DNA from: JBGSYJ01 sp041748075
GTDB lineage: Bacteria > Acidobacteriota > Thermoanaerobaculia > Gp7-AA8
Reading direction: 5' to 3'
DNA: 45,594 bases
Assembly (NCBI GenBank): GCA_041748075.1
Contig: JBGTDX010000104.1
Coordinates: 1-45,594, forward strand
Under the pieces are notes generated by a model, which saw only the letters and a program-made list of their open reading frames with translations, had not been told where the DNA came from and made no database searches. Made by a program: the position numbers and the translations under genes. Positions within the stretch are counted from its first letter, which is position 1; each line of letters starts with the position of its first letter. Below, in pieces: positions 26,070 through 36,105 of the stretch.

Positions 26070-27299
26070 GGTTATGATCCGCCGGTGGACCTCTCGACAT
26101 CACGCAAAGATTTTCCTTCCCTTTCCCAATCGCTCGACGGCAGACCGCTCGTTTTCTTCGACGGTGCCGCCGGCACTCAGGTCCCGCGCGCCGTCATCGA
26201 TGCCGTCTCCTGGTATTACGAAACGTCGAATGCGAACAGCGGCGGGACATTCGTCACTTCGAGAGAAACCGACGCGATGCTGTACGACACGAGGGAGCAT
26301 CTGGCCTCGATGTTCAACGCATCCTCCGGGAAGACGATCTCGTTCGGCCAGAACATGACGACGCTGACGTTTCTGCTGAGCAGAGCGCTCGTCAAGACGA
26401 TGAAGCCGGGCGACGAGATCATCATCACGCAACTCGACCATGAGGCGAATCGCGGGCCCTGGCTGGCTCTTCGTGAGGATGGGATCGTTATCCACGAGGC
26501 GGCGATGCGCGACGACGGTCGCCTCGACTACGACGATCTCGAGAGCAGGATCACCTCGAGGACGCGCCTGATCGCCCTTGGCATGGCGTCCAATGCAATC
26601 GGCACAGTCAATGACGTGGCGAGGGTACGAGAAGCCTCGCGCCGGGCTGGCGCACAGCTTTTTCTCGACGCCGTGCACTATGCCCCCCACTTCGCGATCG
26701 ATGTCGAGGCGCTGGACCCCGATTTTCTGATCTGTTCCGCCTACAAGTTCTATGGGCCGCACGTGGGAATCCTCTACTGCCGTGAAGGTCTGCTGGATAC
26801 GCTGGAGACCTCTCGCCTCGTTACCGCATCGCAATCGGCGCCGGAACGGATCGAGACGGGCACGCTGAACTACGCGGCGATCGCTGGGGTCCGGGCGGCA
26901 GTCGAGTACCTCGCTTCGTGGGGTGAGGGGAACGCGCTTCGTGAACGGCTCGTCAGCGCCTTTGCACGCATCGGCGCGCATGAGCGGGCGCTCGCCAGCC
27001 GGTACTGGGAGGCTCTCGGCTCGATCGAGGGAGCCGAGCGATGGGGCCCCGACTTTTCCGATGCGCAGCGGGCCCCGACAGTATCCATGACTCTGAAGAA
27101 CCTGCGCTCCGATGAGCTCGCCGAGCGGCTGGCCGCGCACGGGATCCATGCATGGAGTGGCCACTTTTACGCGAAACGGGCTGTCGAAAGACTCGGCCTC
27201 GAAGATCGCGGCGGTCTCCTCCGAAGCGGCTTCTTCATCTACAACACCGAGGAAGAAGTGGATCGGTTTTTAGGAGAGCTGGAAACGAGCGCGCAGTGA
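26058..27299 (+). CDS. Class V aminotransferase, cysteine-desulfurase-like (VC1184 type)
   Basis: A 413-residue PLP enzyme of fold type I. The N-terminus RPLVFFDGAAGTQVP, then YYETSNANSGGTFVTSRETD, fits the cysteine desulfurase-like subgroup often called SufS-like or VC1184-like. The PLP lysine is in SAYKFYGPHVG (about K229). QLDHEANRGPW and FLDAVHYAPH supply the usual cofactor contacts. No SufBCD or other Fe-S assembly genes are nearby, so a role in cluster assembly is doubtful and the substrate is unknown. The start is GTG at 26058, or GTG at 26085, which would lie outside the inverted repeat. Confidence 0.87.
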   Translation: MRNAGYDPPVDLSTSRKDFPSLSQSLDGRPLVFFDGAAGTQVPRAVIDAVSWYYETSNANSGGTFVTSRETDAMLYDTREHLASMFNASSGKTISFGQNMTTLTFLLSRALVKTMKPGDEIIITQLDHEANRGPWLALREDGIVIHEAAMRDDGRLDYDDLESRITSRTRLIALGMASNAIGTVNDVARVREASRRAGAQLFLDAVHYAPHFAIDVEALDPDFLICSAYKFYGPHVGILYCREGLLDTLETSRLVTASQSAPERIETGTLNYAAIAGVRAAVEYLASWGEGNALRERLVSAFARIGAHERALASRYWEALGSIEGAERWGPDFSDAQRAPTVSMTLKNLRSDELAERLAAHGIHAWSGHFYAKRAVERLGLEDRGGLLRSGFFIYNTEEEVDRFLGELETSAQ

Positions 27300-27382
27300 C
27301 CAGAGAGAATTTTGCAGGACAAAACAGATGAACGGTATGTCATCCCGGCGCGGCGCAGGTATAAGGTCCGTGCAGGAGCAAA

Positions 27383-27468
27383 TGTCATCCTGAGCGCAGC
27401 GAAGGATCCCCTTCCTACTGGCTGTATCGCAAGGCCTGAGGGGATCCTTCGCTGCGCTCAGGATGACA
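27383..27468. repeat. Family A inverted repeat, perfect 29-base arms
   Basis: Arms 27383-27411 and 27440-27468 are perfectly complementary (TGTCATCCTGAGCGCAGCG inward to GGATCCCC) around a 28-base loop. They lie between the aminotransferase stop and the MmsA start. The remaining bases of this gap (27300-27552) show only a weak AAAGGTGA ribosome site before 27553. Confidence 0.85.
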
Positions 27469-27552
27469 CATTGGGCTGGCCGCCGAGGTGGAGCTTGCAT
27501 CCCACGCCGTTCCCGTGCAGATTGTGTTTTACGCAGCCACGAAAGGTGACCT

Positions 27553-29025
27553 ATGCAATCAGAACTGCAGACACGACATCCCGAAGTCCGCAATTACATC
27601 GGCGGTGAATTCGTTGCCGCCGGCGACACCTCGATGGAGGTGCTCAATCCTGCCAGCGGAGAGCAGATCTCACGCGTTCCTCTCTCTTCGGCAGCGGACG
27701 TCGAGGCCGCGGTCAACGCCGCGCAGGCGGCGTTCGAAGGCTGGTCGGACACGCCGATCAAGGAGAGGGTGCAGGTCTTTTTCCGTTACAAGGCTCTCCT
27801 CGAGCGCGACCTCGAGTCACTCGCCGCTCTGGTGAGCGAAGAGAACGGCAAAGTCCTCAGCGAGGCCCGCGCGGAAGTGCTCAAGTCGGCTGAGCTGACC
27901 GAGTTCGCATGCTCGCTGCCTCAGATCGTCGCCGGCGAGGTGCTCGAAGTGAGCAAAGGCGTCGAGTGCCGCATCGAGCGCTACCCCGTCGGTGTCGTCG
28001 CCTCGATCACTCCATTCAACTTCCCCAACATGGTGCCCAACTGGACCATCCCCAACGCTCTGGCCCTGGGAAACTGCATGGTCCTCAAGCCGTCGGAGCA
28101 GGTGCCGCTGAGCGCGGGAAAGATCGCGGAGCTGCTGCACGAAGCGGGACTTCCCGACGGCGTCGTGAATGTCGTGCACGGCGGACAGGAGACCGTCGAG
28201 GCCATCTGCGACCATCCCGGAATCGAGGGCGTGACTTTCGTAGGCTCGACCAGAGTGGCAAAGATTGTCTATCGGCGGGCTACACAGAACCTCAAACGCG
28301 CTCTGGCACTTGGAGGAGCGAAGAATCACCTCATCGTTCTCCCGGACGCAGATCCGGAGATGACTGCGACGAACGTCGTCGCCTCGATGTCCGGCTGCGC
28401 GGGCCAGCGCTGCATGGCTGCTTCAGTGATGATGGCTGTCGGCAGCACCGACCACATCGTCGAGCGGATGCTCGAATACGCGAAGGGACTCAAGGCCGGT
28501 GGAGAGATCGGCCCCGTGATCTCGCGTGAGGCGAAGGAGCGGATCGAGCGCTACATTGACGAGGCGGAGGCCGCCGGAGCGACGGTGATTCTCGATGGTC
28601 GAAAGACTACGGTTCACGGACGTGAGCACGGCTTCTTCGTCGGACCGACCATCATCGATCACGTCCGTCCTGAAATGAAAATTGCGCAGGAAGAGGTCTT
28701 CGGGCCGGTACTCGCGATCATCAGGACCTCCGATCTCGATCAGGCGCTCGCCGTGGAAAACTCCTCTCCGTATGGCAATGCGTCGTCGGTCTATACAGAG
28801 AGCGGATCTCTCGCCCGCTACGCCATGGAAAGAGCGAGCGCCGGAATGGTCGGTGTGAACGTGGGAGTCCCGGTCCCTCGCGAGCCCTTCTCGTTCGGCG
28901 GCTGGAACGATTCGAAATTCGGCGTCGGCGACATCACCGGCAAAGGGTCGATCGAGTTCTGGACGAAGTCGAAGAAATTCACGACGAAGTGGAATCGTGA
29001 AGCCGGCGTGAACTGGATGTCGTAA
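27553..29025 (+). CDS. mmsA: Methylmalonate/malonate-semialdehyde dehydrogenase (CoA-acylating)
   Basis: A 490-residue aldehyde dehydrogenase superfamily enzyme. MmsA-specific sequence includes RIERYPVGVVASITPFNFP, GGAKNHLIVLPDAD and CAGQRCMAAS, with the nucleophile at about C287. MmsA enzymes convert methylmalonate semialdehyde to propionyl-CoA, and malonate semialdehyde to acetyl-CoA, with NAD and release of CO2. Beside a beta-amino-acid aminotransferase and the pyrimidine genes, it is the expected last step of uracil and thymine breakdown. It opens the six-gene run and is followed by 338 bases of repeats, so the locus is probably not one tight transcript. Confidence 0.93.
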   Translation: MQSELQTRHPEVRNYIGGEFVAAGDTSMEVLNPASGEQISRVPLSSAADVEAAVNAAQAAFEGWSDTPIKERVQVFFRYKALLERDLESLAALVSEENGKVLSEARAEVLKSAELTEFACSLPQIVAGEVLEVSKGVECRIERYPVGVVASITPFNFPNMVPNWTIPNALALGNCMVLKPSEQVPLSAGKIAELLHEAGLPDGVVNVVHGGQETVEAICDHPGIEGVTFVGSTRVAKIVYRRATQNLKRALALGGAKNHLIVLPDADPEMTATNVVASMSGCAGQRCMAASVMMAVGSTDHIVERMLEYAKGLKAGGEIGPVISREAKERIERYIDEAEAAGATVILDGRKTTVHGREHGFFVGPTIIDHVRPEMKIAQEEVFGPVLAIIRTSDLDQALAVENSSPYGNASSVYTESGSLARYAMERASAGMVGVNVGVPVPREPFSFGGWNDSKFGVGDITGKGSIEFWTKSKKFTTKWNREAGVNWMS

Positions 29026-29030
29026 AAGCA

Positions 29031-29312
29031 GTTGTGAGTTCTGAGTTCTGAGTTCTTGAAAGCAGACGCCTGCGCAGCAGCGACGGTGTCCCTCTCCCCG
29101 CGAAGTCGGGGAGAGGGTGGCGCGCGGCATCCGCGCAGACGTTGAGGACTTGCGAGATCGTCGCGCGCCGGGAGAGGGGCGTTGGGGGCTTGCCGCTTCT
29201 CTTGCCACTCGGCCGCATTCGAATTGCCTGCGCGGCCCCTCTCCCCTGGCCCCTCTCCCCGTTCACACGGGGAGAGGGGAACGAGCCTGCCGTCGCTCGC
29301 TTCGCTCAGGAC
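29031..29312. repeat. Repeat mosaic between MmsA and PreA genes
   Basis: No gene is seen in 29026-29363. It holds four heptamers of the GTTCTGA type (29031-29058) and a hairpin at 29090-29117 (CCCTCTCCCCG pairing with CGGGGAGAGGG, 6-base loop). A second hairpin is at 29250-29279 (CCCCTCTCCCCG with CGGGGAGAGGGG, 6-base loop). A half family A copy lies near 29292-29312. The two hairpins share stem sequence, so they belong to one further repeat family. Confidence 0.75.
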
Positions 29313-29363
29313 GACTGCCACTGGTATAGTTTCCGATTCGCAACCAACAGACAGAGGAAACCC

Positions 29364-30491
29364 ATGAGCTCCGATCTTTCGGTCGAATTCACAGGCATCC
29401 GCTTCGACAATCCGTTTCTTCTCTCGTCCGCGCCTCCAACCGAGTCCGACAGCAACATCATGCGTGCGTTCGATGCCGGCTGGGGCGGGGTCGTGACGAA
29501 GACCATCGGCCTTCACCCCGTAGTGAACGTCAAGGGCCCGAAGACGAAGTTTCTCCGCGCGGACGTCGATTCCGGCGCCCTGAGCATGAAGAAGCGTCCC
29601 GGGACGGCGCTCCATTCGTCCTGGAACTGGGAGCTCATCTCCGACAAGACGATCGACTGGTGGGTCCCGCGCATCCACCGCATCAAACAGCAATATCCGA
29701 ACAAAGTGCTCATCGCCTCGATCATGGCGGGCTCCGAGGATGAGCGCGAGCTCGAGCACTGGCAGACGCTGACGAAAGCCGTCCAAAATGAAGGCGCCGA
29801 CGGAATCGAGATGAACTTCTCCTGCCCGCACATGGACCGCGAGGACATGGGCTCGAACATCGGCAAGAACGAGCGTCTGTGCGCGACGGTGACACGTGTG
29901 GTGAAGGATGTCGCAAAGGTTCCCGTCTGGGTGAAGCTGACCCCCTCGACAACGGACATCGTCGCGGAGGCGCGCGGTGCCTTCAGCGGCGGCGCAGATG
30001 CGATCGTCTCGTCGAATACCTTCCCGTCGCTGACGCTGATCGATCCGGAGACGCTCGAGTTCGAGATGAGTGTGGAGGGCTACACGTCGAGTGGCGGGTT
30101 GGGAGGGCCGGCGATCCTCCCCCTCTCTCTGGCAAAGATGTCCCAGATGACGCAAGCATTCCCTGACAAAAGCTTTTCCGGCATCGGCGGCATCTCGAAC
30201 TTCGACCACGCCCTGAACTACTTCCTTCTCGGCTGCGGCACCGTTCAGGTCTGCACCGCGGCGATGCTCGATCACGCAGTCGGTCCGAACGTGATCAGAG
30301 AGCTCACGCAGGGAATGTCGGATTTTCTCGAGCGACACGCCGATCGCGGCTGGAAGACGCTCGAGGACTTTCGTGGCATCCGCCGCGACCGCATCGTGCC
30401 GCAGTCACAGATTAAACGTCCCGATACGGCGGACTATCACGGCGGCCACGATGCAGAAGTGCCCGAGGGCTACGCGAAGGTACCGAGTTGA
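29364..30491 (+). CDS. preA: PreA-like dihydropyrimidine dehydrogenase, FMN domain only
   Basis: A 375-residue FMN-dependent TIM-barrel enzyme. Landmarks shared with PreA and DPD are FDNPFLLSSAPP, FDAGWGGVVTKTIG, KVLIASIMAG, IEMNFSCPHM, VWVKLTPSTTDI, SFSGIGGI and GCGTVQVCTAAM. It should reduce uracil and thymine to the dihydro forms. It ends soon after DRIVPQSQIKR, where E. coli PreA continues into two [4Fe-4S] clusters. No CxxCxxC is present and no PreT gene is nearby. The electron donor is therefore unclear, and an alternative role as a general dihydroorotate-dehydrogenase-like enzyme is possible. Start at the ATG with AGAGGAAACCC; longer in-frame ORF reaches into repeats. Confidence 0.87.
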   Translation: MSSDLSVEFTGIRFDNPFLLSSAPPTESDSNIMRAFDAGWGGVVTKTIGLHPVVNVKGPKTKFLRADVDSGALSMKKRPGTALHSSWNWELISDKTIDWWVPRIHRIKQQYPNKVLIASIMAGSEDERELEHWQTLTKAVQNEGADGIEMNFSCPHMDREDMGSNIGKNERLCATVTRVVKDVAKVPVWVKLTPSTTDIVAEARGAFSGGADAIVSSNTFPSLTLIDPETLEFEMSVEGYTSSGGLGGPAILPLSLAKMSQMTQAFPDKSFSGIGGISNFDHALNYFLLGCGTVQVCTAAMLDHAVGPNVIRELTQGMSDFLERHADRGWKTLEDFRGIRRDRIVPQSQIKRPDTADYHGGHDAEVPEGYAKVPS

Positions 30492-30500
30492 AAGGATGGT

Positions 30501-30589
30501 TGTGTCATCCTGAGCGAAGCGAAGGATCCGCTGAGACATAGGCAACCGACAGTAGGGAGGGGATCCTTCGCTGCGCTCAGGATGACACA
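30501..30589. repeat. Family A inverted repeat
   Basis: Arms 30501-30529 and 30561-30589 are complementary at 28 of 29 positions (the left arm has GCGAAGCG where the right implies GCGCAGCG). The loop is 31 bases. It lies 10 bases after the PreA stop and ends 36 bases before the next start. Confidence 0.85.
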
Positions 30590-30625
30590 TATGATCTTCA
30601 CCTAGGATGCACGACTGAGGAACCC

Positions 30626-31903
30626 ATGACCGACACTGTCGACAAACACAAAGGACACATCTGGCCCTGCGCGGCGACGTATTACGAGAAGCCGCTCGTC
30701 ATCGATCGAGGCGAGGGAATGCATGTCTTCGACGACGAAGGGAGGCGCTACCTCGACTGCTTCGGAGGCGTGCTCACCGTATCGGTCGGCCACTGCAACC
30801 CGGAGGTGACGAAAGCGATCACCGAGCAGGTGAACAAGGTCGTGCACACCTCGACTCTCTACGTGAACAAGCCGCAGGCGGACCTCGCGGAGAAGCTTGC
30901 GGAGATCGCTCCCGGCAAGCTGAAGAAGAGCTTCTTCACCAACAGCGGAACGGAAGCCGACGAAACGGCAATCGTCCTGGCGAGAATCTACACCGGCCGC
31001 CAGGAGATCATCGCCCTCCGGCATTCGTACCACGGCCGCTCCATGCTTGCCATGAGCCTCGGCGGCCATTCGACGTGGCGCCACGGCGGGACGTCCATCG
31101 CCGGAATCAAACATGCCCACGCTCCGTACTGTTACCGCTGCCCGTTCAACAAGGAGCCGTCCTCCTGCAATCTCGAATGCGCCAAAGACGTCGAGGAGAT
31201 CATTCAGACCACGACCGAAGGACAGATCGCGGGATTCATCGCGGAGCCGATTCTGGGAGTCGGCGGCTTCATCACGCCACCGAAGGAGTATTTCAAGGTC
31301 GTGACCGACATCGTAAAACGGTACGGCGGCATCTTCATCGCCGACGAGGTGCAGACGGGCTGGGGCCGCACGGGTGACAAGTGGTGCGGCATCGAGCACT
31401 GGGACGTCGAGCCCGACATCATGACGTTCGCAAAGGGAATGGCGAACGGGTCGCCGGTCGGCGCTACGATCGCGACTTCGGAGGTCGCCGACAAGTTCCC
31501 TTCTCTCACCTTCTCCACGTTCGGCGGAAATCCGGTGACCTCGGCTGCTGCACTCGCGACGATCAATGTCATGGAACAGAGAAATCTGCCGCAGAATGCG
31601 GCCGTCGTCGGTGGATACCTGCGATCGCGACTCGAAGAGCTGAAGGAGAAGTATCCCGTGATCGGCGACGTGCGCGGCATGGGGCTCATGCAGGCGATCG
31701 AGTGTGTCGAAGACCGCAAGACGAAGGTGCCGGATGCGAAGAGCGTCGCAAGAGTGTTCGAGGAGACGCGGAAGCGAGGGGTCCTGATCGGCAAGGGCGG
31801 ACTGTGGGGTAACGTCATCCGGCTCGGTCCGCCGCTCATCGCGACGACGTCGGACATCGACGAGCTGATCTCCGCGCTCGATGGAGCTTTCGGCGCTCTC
31901 TGA
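30626..31903 (+). CDS. Class III aminotransferase, probably beta-alanine / 3-aminoisobutyrate
   Basis: A 425-residue PLP enzyme of the ornithine/omega-aminotransferase class. Motifs are KKSFFTNSGTEADETA, ALRHSYHGRSMLAM, FIADEVQTGWGRTGDKW and MTFAKGMANGSPVGATI, with the PLP lysine at about K270. It resembles the alanine-glyoxylate aminotransferase 2 group. In this locus the likely reaction is transfer of the amino group from beta-alanine or 3-aminoisobutyrate to pyruvate or glyoxylate, giving the semialdehyde for MmsA. That substrate is inferred from context. A GAGGAACCC ribosome site precedes it. Dihydropyrimidinase begins 24 bases downstream, so these two are probably co-transcribed. Confidence 0.9.
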   Translation: MTDTVDKHKGHIWPCAATYYEKPLVIDRGEGMHVFDDEGRRYLDCFGGVLTVSVGHCNPEVTKAITEQVNKVVHTSTLYVNKPQADLAEKLAEIAPGKLKKSFFTNSGTEADETAIVLARIYTGRQEIIALRHSYHGRSMLAMSLGGHSTWRHGGTSIAGIKHAHAPYCYRCPFNKEPSSCNLECAKDVEEIIQTTTEGQIAGFIAEPILGVGGFITPPKEYFKVVTDIVKRYGGIFIADEVQTGWGRTGDKWCGIEHWDVEPDIMTFAKGMANGSPVGATIATSEVADKFPSLTFSTFGGNPVTSAAALATINVMEQRNLPQNAAVVGGYLRSRLEELKEKYPVIGDVRGMGLMQAIECVEDRKTKVPDAKSVARVFEETRKRGVLIGKGGLWGNVIRLGPPLIATTSDIDELISALDGAFGAL

Positions 31904-31927
31904 CGCAAGCGTATCCTGGAGGATTTC

Positions 31928-33322
31928 ATGACGACTCTCATCCGGAATGGACGGATCATCACGGCGGTCGACGATTACGAGGCCGACATCCTGATCGACG
32001 ATGGCACGGTCGTCACGATCGGCCGCTCGCTCGACGTCGAAGCAGACGAAGTCATCGACGCGAAGGGTCGCTGGGTCATCCCGGGCGGCATCGATCCGCA
32101 CACGCACATGGATCTTCCCTTCGGTGGAACTTCGTCATCCGATGACTTTCGCACGGGTACGATCGCGGCCGCTCATGGCGGCACGACGACGATCATCGAT
32201 TTCGCCGTGCAGTCGCACGGACAGGCGCTCAACGAAGCCCTCGACGTCTGGCATGCGAAGGCCGAGGGGAAGGCGTCGATCGATTACGGATTTCACATGA
32301 TCTGCACGGATCTGCCGGACTCCCGGCTGCCGGAGATGAACGACCTGATTCGCCAGGGCGTGAGCAGCTTCAAGCTTTTCATGGCATATCCAGGTGTCTT
32401 TCTCGTCGACGACGGAACGATCTTCAAGGCGATGTCGACCGCGGCGGAGGCAGGAGGCCTCATCTGCATGCACGCGGAGAACGGTCTGGTGATCGACGTG
32501 CTGGTGAAGCGGGCGCTGGCAGAAGGAAAGACGGCGCCGAAGTATCACGCGCTGACGAGGCCGACGAAGGCTGAAGGCGAAGGGGCCGCGCGGGCTATCG
32601 CGATCGCAGAAATGGCCGGATCCCCCGTCTACATCGTGCACCTCAGCTGCGATGACGCGCTTCGCAAGGTCGTCGAAGCGCGTGACGCAGGGCTTCCTGC
32701 GTACGCCGAGACCTGTCCGCAGTATCTCTTTCTCGACTACAGCCGCTACGAACAGGAGGGCTTCGAGGGCGCCAAGTACGTCATGACTCCCCCACTCCGT
32801 CCTGCAGAGAACCAGGAACAGCTCTGGCGCGGCCTTCGGATGAACGATCTCCAGGTGATCTCCACGGATCACTGTCCGTTCTGCTTCAAAGAACAGAAAG
32901 AGCTCGGACGCGACGACTTCTCGAAGATCCCGAATGGAGGTCCTGGCGTCGAGCACCGGATGAGCCTCGTCCATAACGGCGGCGTGGTCACCGGACGCAT
33001 AACTCCAAACCGCTTCGTCGAGCTCGTCTCGACGGCCGCCGCAAAGATCTTCGGATTGTTCCCCCGAAAAGGAACCATCGCCGTCGGCTCTGATGCCGAC
33101 ATCGTGATCTTCGACCCGAACGAGAAAATGACCATCAGCGCGAAGACACACCACATGAACGTCGACTACAGCGCGTACGAAGGCGTGACGGTTCAGGGAG
33201 TGACCAAAACGGTGCTCTCCCGAGGCAAAGTCGTGATCCGAGAGGGGAAGTACGTCGGGAAAGAAGGAGACGGGCAGTTCCTGAAGCGGGGGCTGTTCAA
33301 TTCACCGAAGTATCACGAATGA
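31928..33322 (+). CDS. hydA: Dihydropyrimidinase (D-hydantoinase)
   Basis: A 464-residue cyclic amidohydrolase with a binuclear metal site. H58 and H60 are in GGIDPHTHMDLP. K149 in SSFKLFMAYPG should be the carboxylated lysine, H182 is in MHAENG, and the late Asp is in STDHCPF. GTTTIIDFAVQ and CPQYLFLD are typical of dihydropyrimidinase. It opens dihydrouracil or dihydrothymine to the N-carbamoyl beta-amino acid in the cytoplasm. Ribosome site TGGAGGATTTC. The last codons (TATCACGAATGA) already lie in the heptamer array that follows, so the extreme C-terminus was probably shaped by that insertion. Confidence 0.94.
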   Translation: MTTLIRNGRIITAVDDYEADILIDDGTVVTIGRSLDVEADEVIDAKGRWVIPGGIDPHTHMDLPFGGTSSSDDFRTGTIAAAHGGTTTIIDFAVQSHGQALNEALDVWHAKAEGKASIDYGFHMICTDLPDSRLPEMNDLIRQGVSSFKLFMAYPGVFLVDDGTIFKAMSTAAEAGGLICMHAENGLVIDVLVKRALAEGKTAPKYHALTRPTKAEGEGAARAIAIAEMAGSPVYIVHLSCDDALRKVVEARDAGLPAYAETCPQYLFLDYSRYEQEGFEGAKYVMTPPLRPAENQEQLWRGLRMNDLQVISTDHCPFCFKEQKELGRDDFSKIPNGGPGVEHRMSLVHNGGVVTGRITPNRFVELVSTAAAKIFGLFPRKGTIAVGSDADIVIFDPNEKMTISAKTHHMNVDYSAYEGVTVQGVTKTVLSRGKVVIREGKYVGKEGDGQFLKRGLFNSPKYHE

Positions 33323-33590
33323 CGAATCACGAATCACGAATGACGAATGACGAAAGACGAATAGAGACGACCGGGCGATGCTACATAGTTTCCTGGAGGA
33401 GCAGATTTGATCCCGACTCTTCATCGTGACGAACAGACTATGTACTACCGCCGGAGGTCCCTCGCCCCTCCTGCCCGCACAACCAGGCTCGGGATGACAA
33501 GTTCTGGAAAGCATCTCACGATGACACGCGCGGGACTGTTGCGCCGTCGTCTCTATTCGTCATTCGTCATTCGTCATTCGTCATTCGAAA
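33314..33590. repeat. About 280-base element with inverted 7-base arrays, MITE-like candidate
   Basis: The left end (33314-33362) is seven tandem heptamers such as CACGAAT and GACGAAT, followed by AGAGACGAC. The right end (33546-33582) is the mirror image: GTCGTCTCT, then four ATTCGTC units. The 34-base arms 33338-33371 and 33546-33579 differ at one position. The 174-base interior holds a family B repeat copy (33439-33502) and no coding sequence. The element overlaps the dihydropyrimidinase stop codon. Inverted ends without a transposase suggest a non-autonomous element; target duplications were not established. Confidence 0.7.
33439..33502 (+). repeat. Family B dispersed repeat, copy 2
   Basis: Begins TATGTACTACCGCCGGAG and ends GCTCGGGATGACAAG, closely matching the copies at 20-82 and 38359-38420. 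It sits inside the heptamer-flanked element between the dihydropyrimidinase and permease genes. Confidence 0.75.
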
Positions 33591-33612
33591 TCATTCGGCC
33601 TGGAAATCACGC

Positions 33613-35067
<1,455 letters not shown>

Positions 35068-35070
35068 ATT

Positions 35071-35145
35071 GTCATCCTGAGCGAAGCGAAGGATCTTCTT
35101 GCGAGGATCAGGCGTGGCAAGATCCTTCGCTTCGCTCAGGATGAC
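35071..35145. repeat. Family A inverted repeat, perfect 27-base arms
   Basis: Arms 35071-35097 and 35119-35145 (GTCATCCTGAGCGAAGCG inward to GGATCTT) are perfectly complementary around a 21-base loop. It begins 3 bases after the permease stop and could act as its 3' mRNA hairpin. Confidence 0.87.
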
Positions 35146-35209
35146 ACAAGGCTTCGACCTGCGCTAACGACCCAGACGACCGTTCATGCAATTTCCCAAG
35201 GAGACCCTG

Positions 35210-36079
35210 ATGCCCAGAATCGTCAAATGCGGACTCATTCAGACTTCGATGGCCTGCGGGGTCGACGAGTCGCTCGAAACCATCCGCGAAGCCAATCTGA
35301 ACAAGACCCTCGCCCTCATTGAGCAGGCGGGCTCGGAGGGCGTCCAGCTCCTCAGCATGCAGGAGATCTTCACCGGGCCGTATTTCTGCGCCGAGCAGAG
35401 CACGCGCTGGTACGACTCGGTCGAACAGATCCCCGACGGGCCGACAACACGCCTCATGCAGGAGCTCGCGAAAAAGCACGAGATGGTCATCGTCGTCCCG
35501 CTTTACGAAGAGGACGGGAGCGGCGTCTACTACAACACCGCAGCCGTCATCGACGCCGACGGCAGGTACCTCGGCAAATACCGCAAGAACCACATCCCTC
35601 ATTGCGCACCAGGGTTCTGGGAGAAGTTCTATTTCAAGCCCGGCAACCTCGGCTATCCGGTGTTCAAAACGAGATATGCCGACGTCGGCGTCTACATCTG
35701 CTACGACCGCCACTTCCCGGAAGGCGCGCGCGAGCTCGGTCTCGCCGGTGCGGAGATCGTTTTCAATCCGTCAGCGACCGTTGCTGGACTCTCCGAGTAT
35801 CTCTGGAAGCTCGAACAGCCTGCGCACGCCGTGGCCAACGCGTACTTTGTCGGAGCCATCAACCGCGTCGGTTTCGAGGCGCCGTGGAACATCGGCGAGT
35901 TCTACGGCCAGAGCTACTTCTGCAATCCCCGAGGCCAGATCGTCGCCCAGGCGTCGCGCGACAAAGACGAACTGATCACCGCGGAGCTGGACTTCGATCA
36001 GATCCGGGAAGTGCGGAACGTCTGGCAGTTCTTTCGCGACCGCAGACCGGAGACGTACGACGGCATCGTGAAGTTGTAG
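35210..36079 (+). CDS. Beta-ureidopropionase / N-carbamoyl-beta-alanine amidohydrolase, nitrilase family
   Basis: A 289-residue carbon-nitrogen hydrolase with the Glu-Lys-Cys triad: E52 in SMQEIF, K126 in KYRKNHIPH and C164 in VYICYDRHFPE. The segment GFWEKFYFKPGN and the end RRPETYDGIVKL are typical of the beta-ureidopropionase and N-carbamoylputrescine amidase branch. Beside dihydropyrimidinase, the beta-ureidopropionase role is much more likely: it yields beta-alanine or 3-aminoisobutyrate plus CO2 and ammonia. An in-frame ATG at 35186 exists, but AAGGAG sits 7 bases before the ATG at 35210. It is convergent with the kinase gene 26 bases away. Confidence 0.9.
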   Translation: MPRIVKCGLIQTSMACGVDESLETIREANLNKTLALIEQAGSEGVQLLSMQEIFTGPYFCAEQSTRWYDSVEQIPDGPTTRLMQELAKKHEMVIVVPLYEEDGSGVYYNTAAVIDADGRYLGKYRKNHIPHCAPGFWEKFYFKPGNLGYPVFKTRYADVGVYICYDRHFPEGARELGLAGAEIVFNPSATVAGLSEYLWKLEQPAHAVANAYFVGAINRVGFEAPWNIGEFYGQSYFCNPRGQIVAQASRDKDELITAELDFDQIREVRNVWQFFRDRRPETYDGIVKL

Positions 36080-36105
36080 CGGTGCTGCCATGTGCATGCC
36101 ACCTG

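Noticed and set aside
26058..27299. Assignment as SufS or IscS for iron-sulfur cluster assembly
   Set aside because: No suf or isc partners are nearby and the sequence fits the separate cysteine-desulfurase-like subgroup.
28818..30338. A 506-codon open frame on the minus strand opposite the MmsA and PreA genes
   Set aside because: It mirrors well-recognised genes on the plus strand, is rich in Arg, His and Asp as expected for GC-rich antisense frames, and shows no domain.
30602..32107. A 501-codon minus-strand open frame opposite the class III aminotransferase
   Set aside because: The plus strand encodes a complete, motif-bearing aminotransferase; the antisense translation has no recognisable feature.
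33314..33582. CRISPR-like array suggested by regularly spaced short repeats
   Set aside because: Units are 7 bases, directly abutting, with no spacers and no cas genes.
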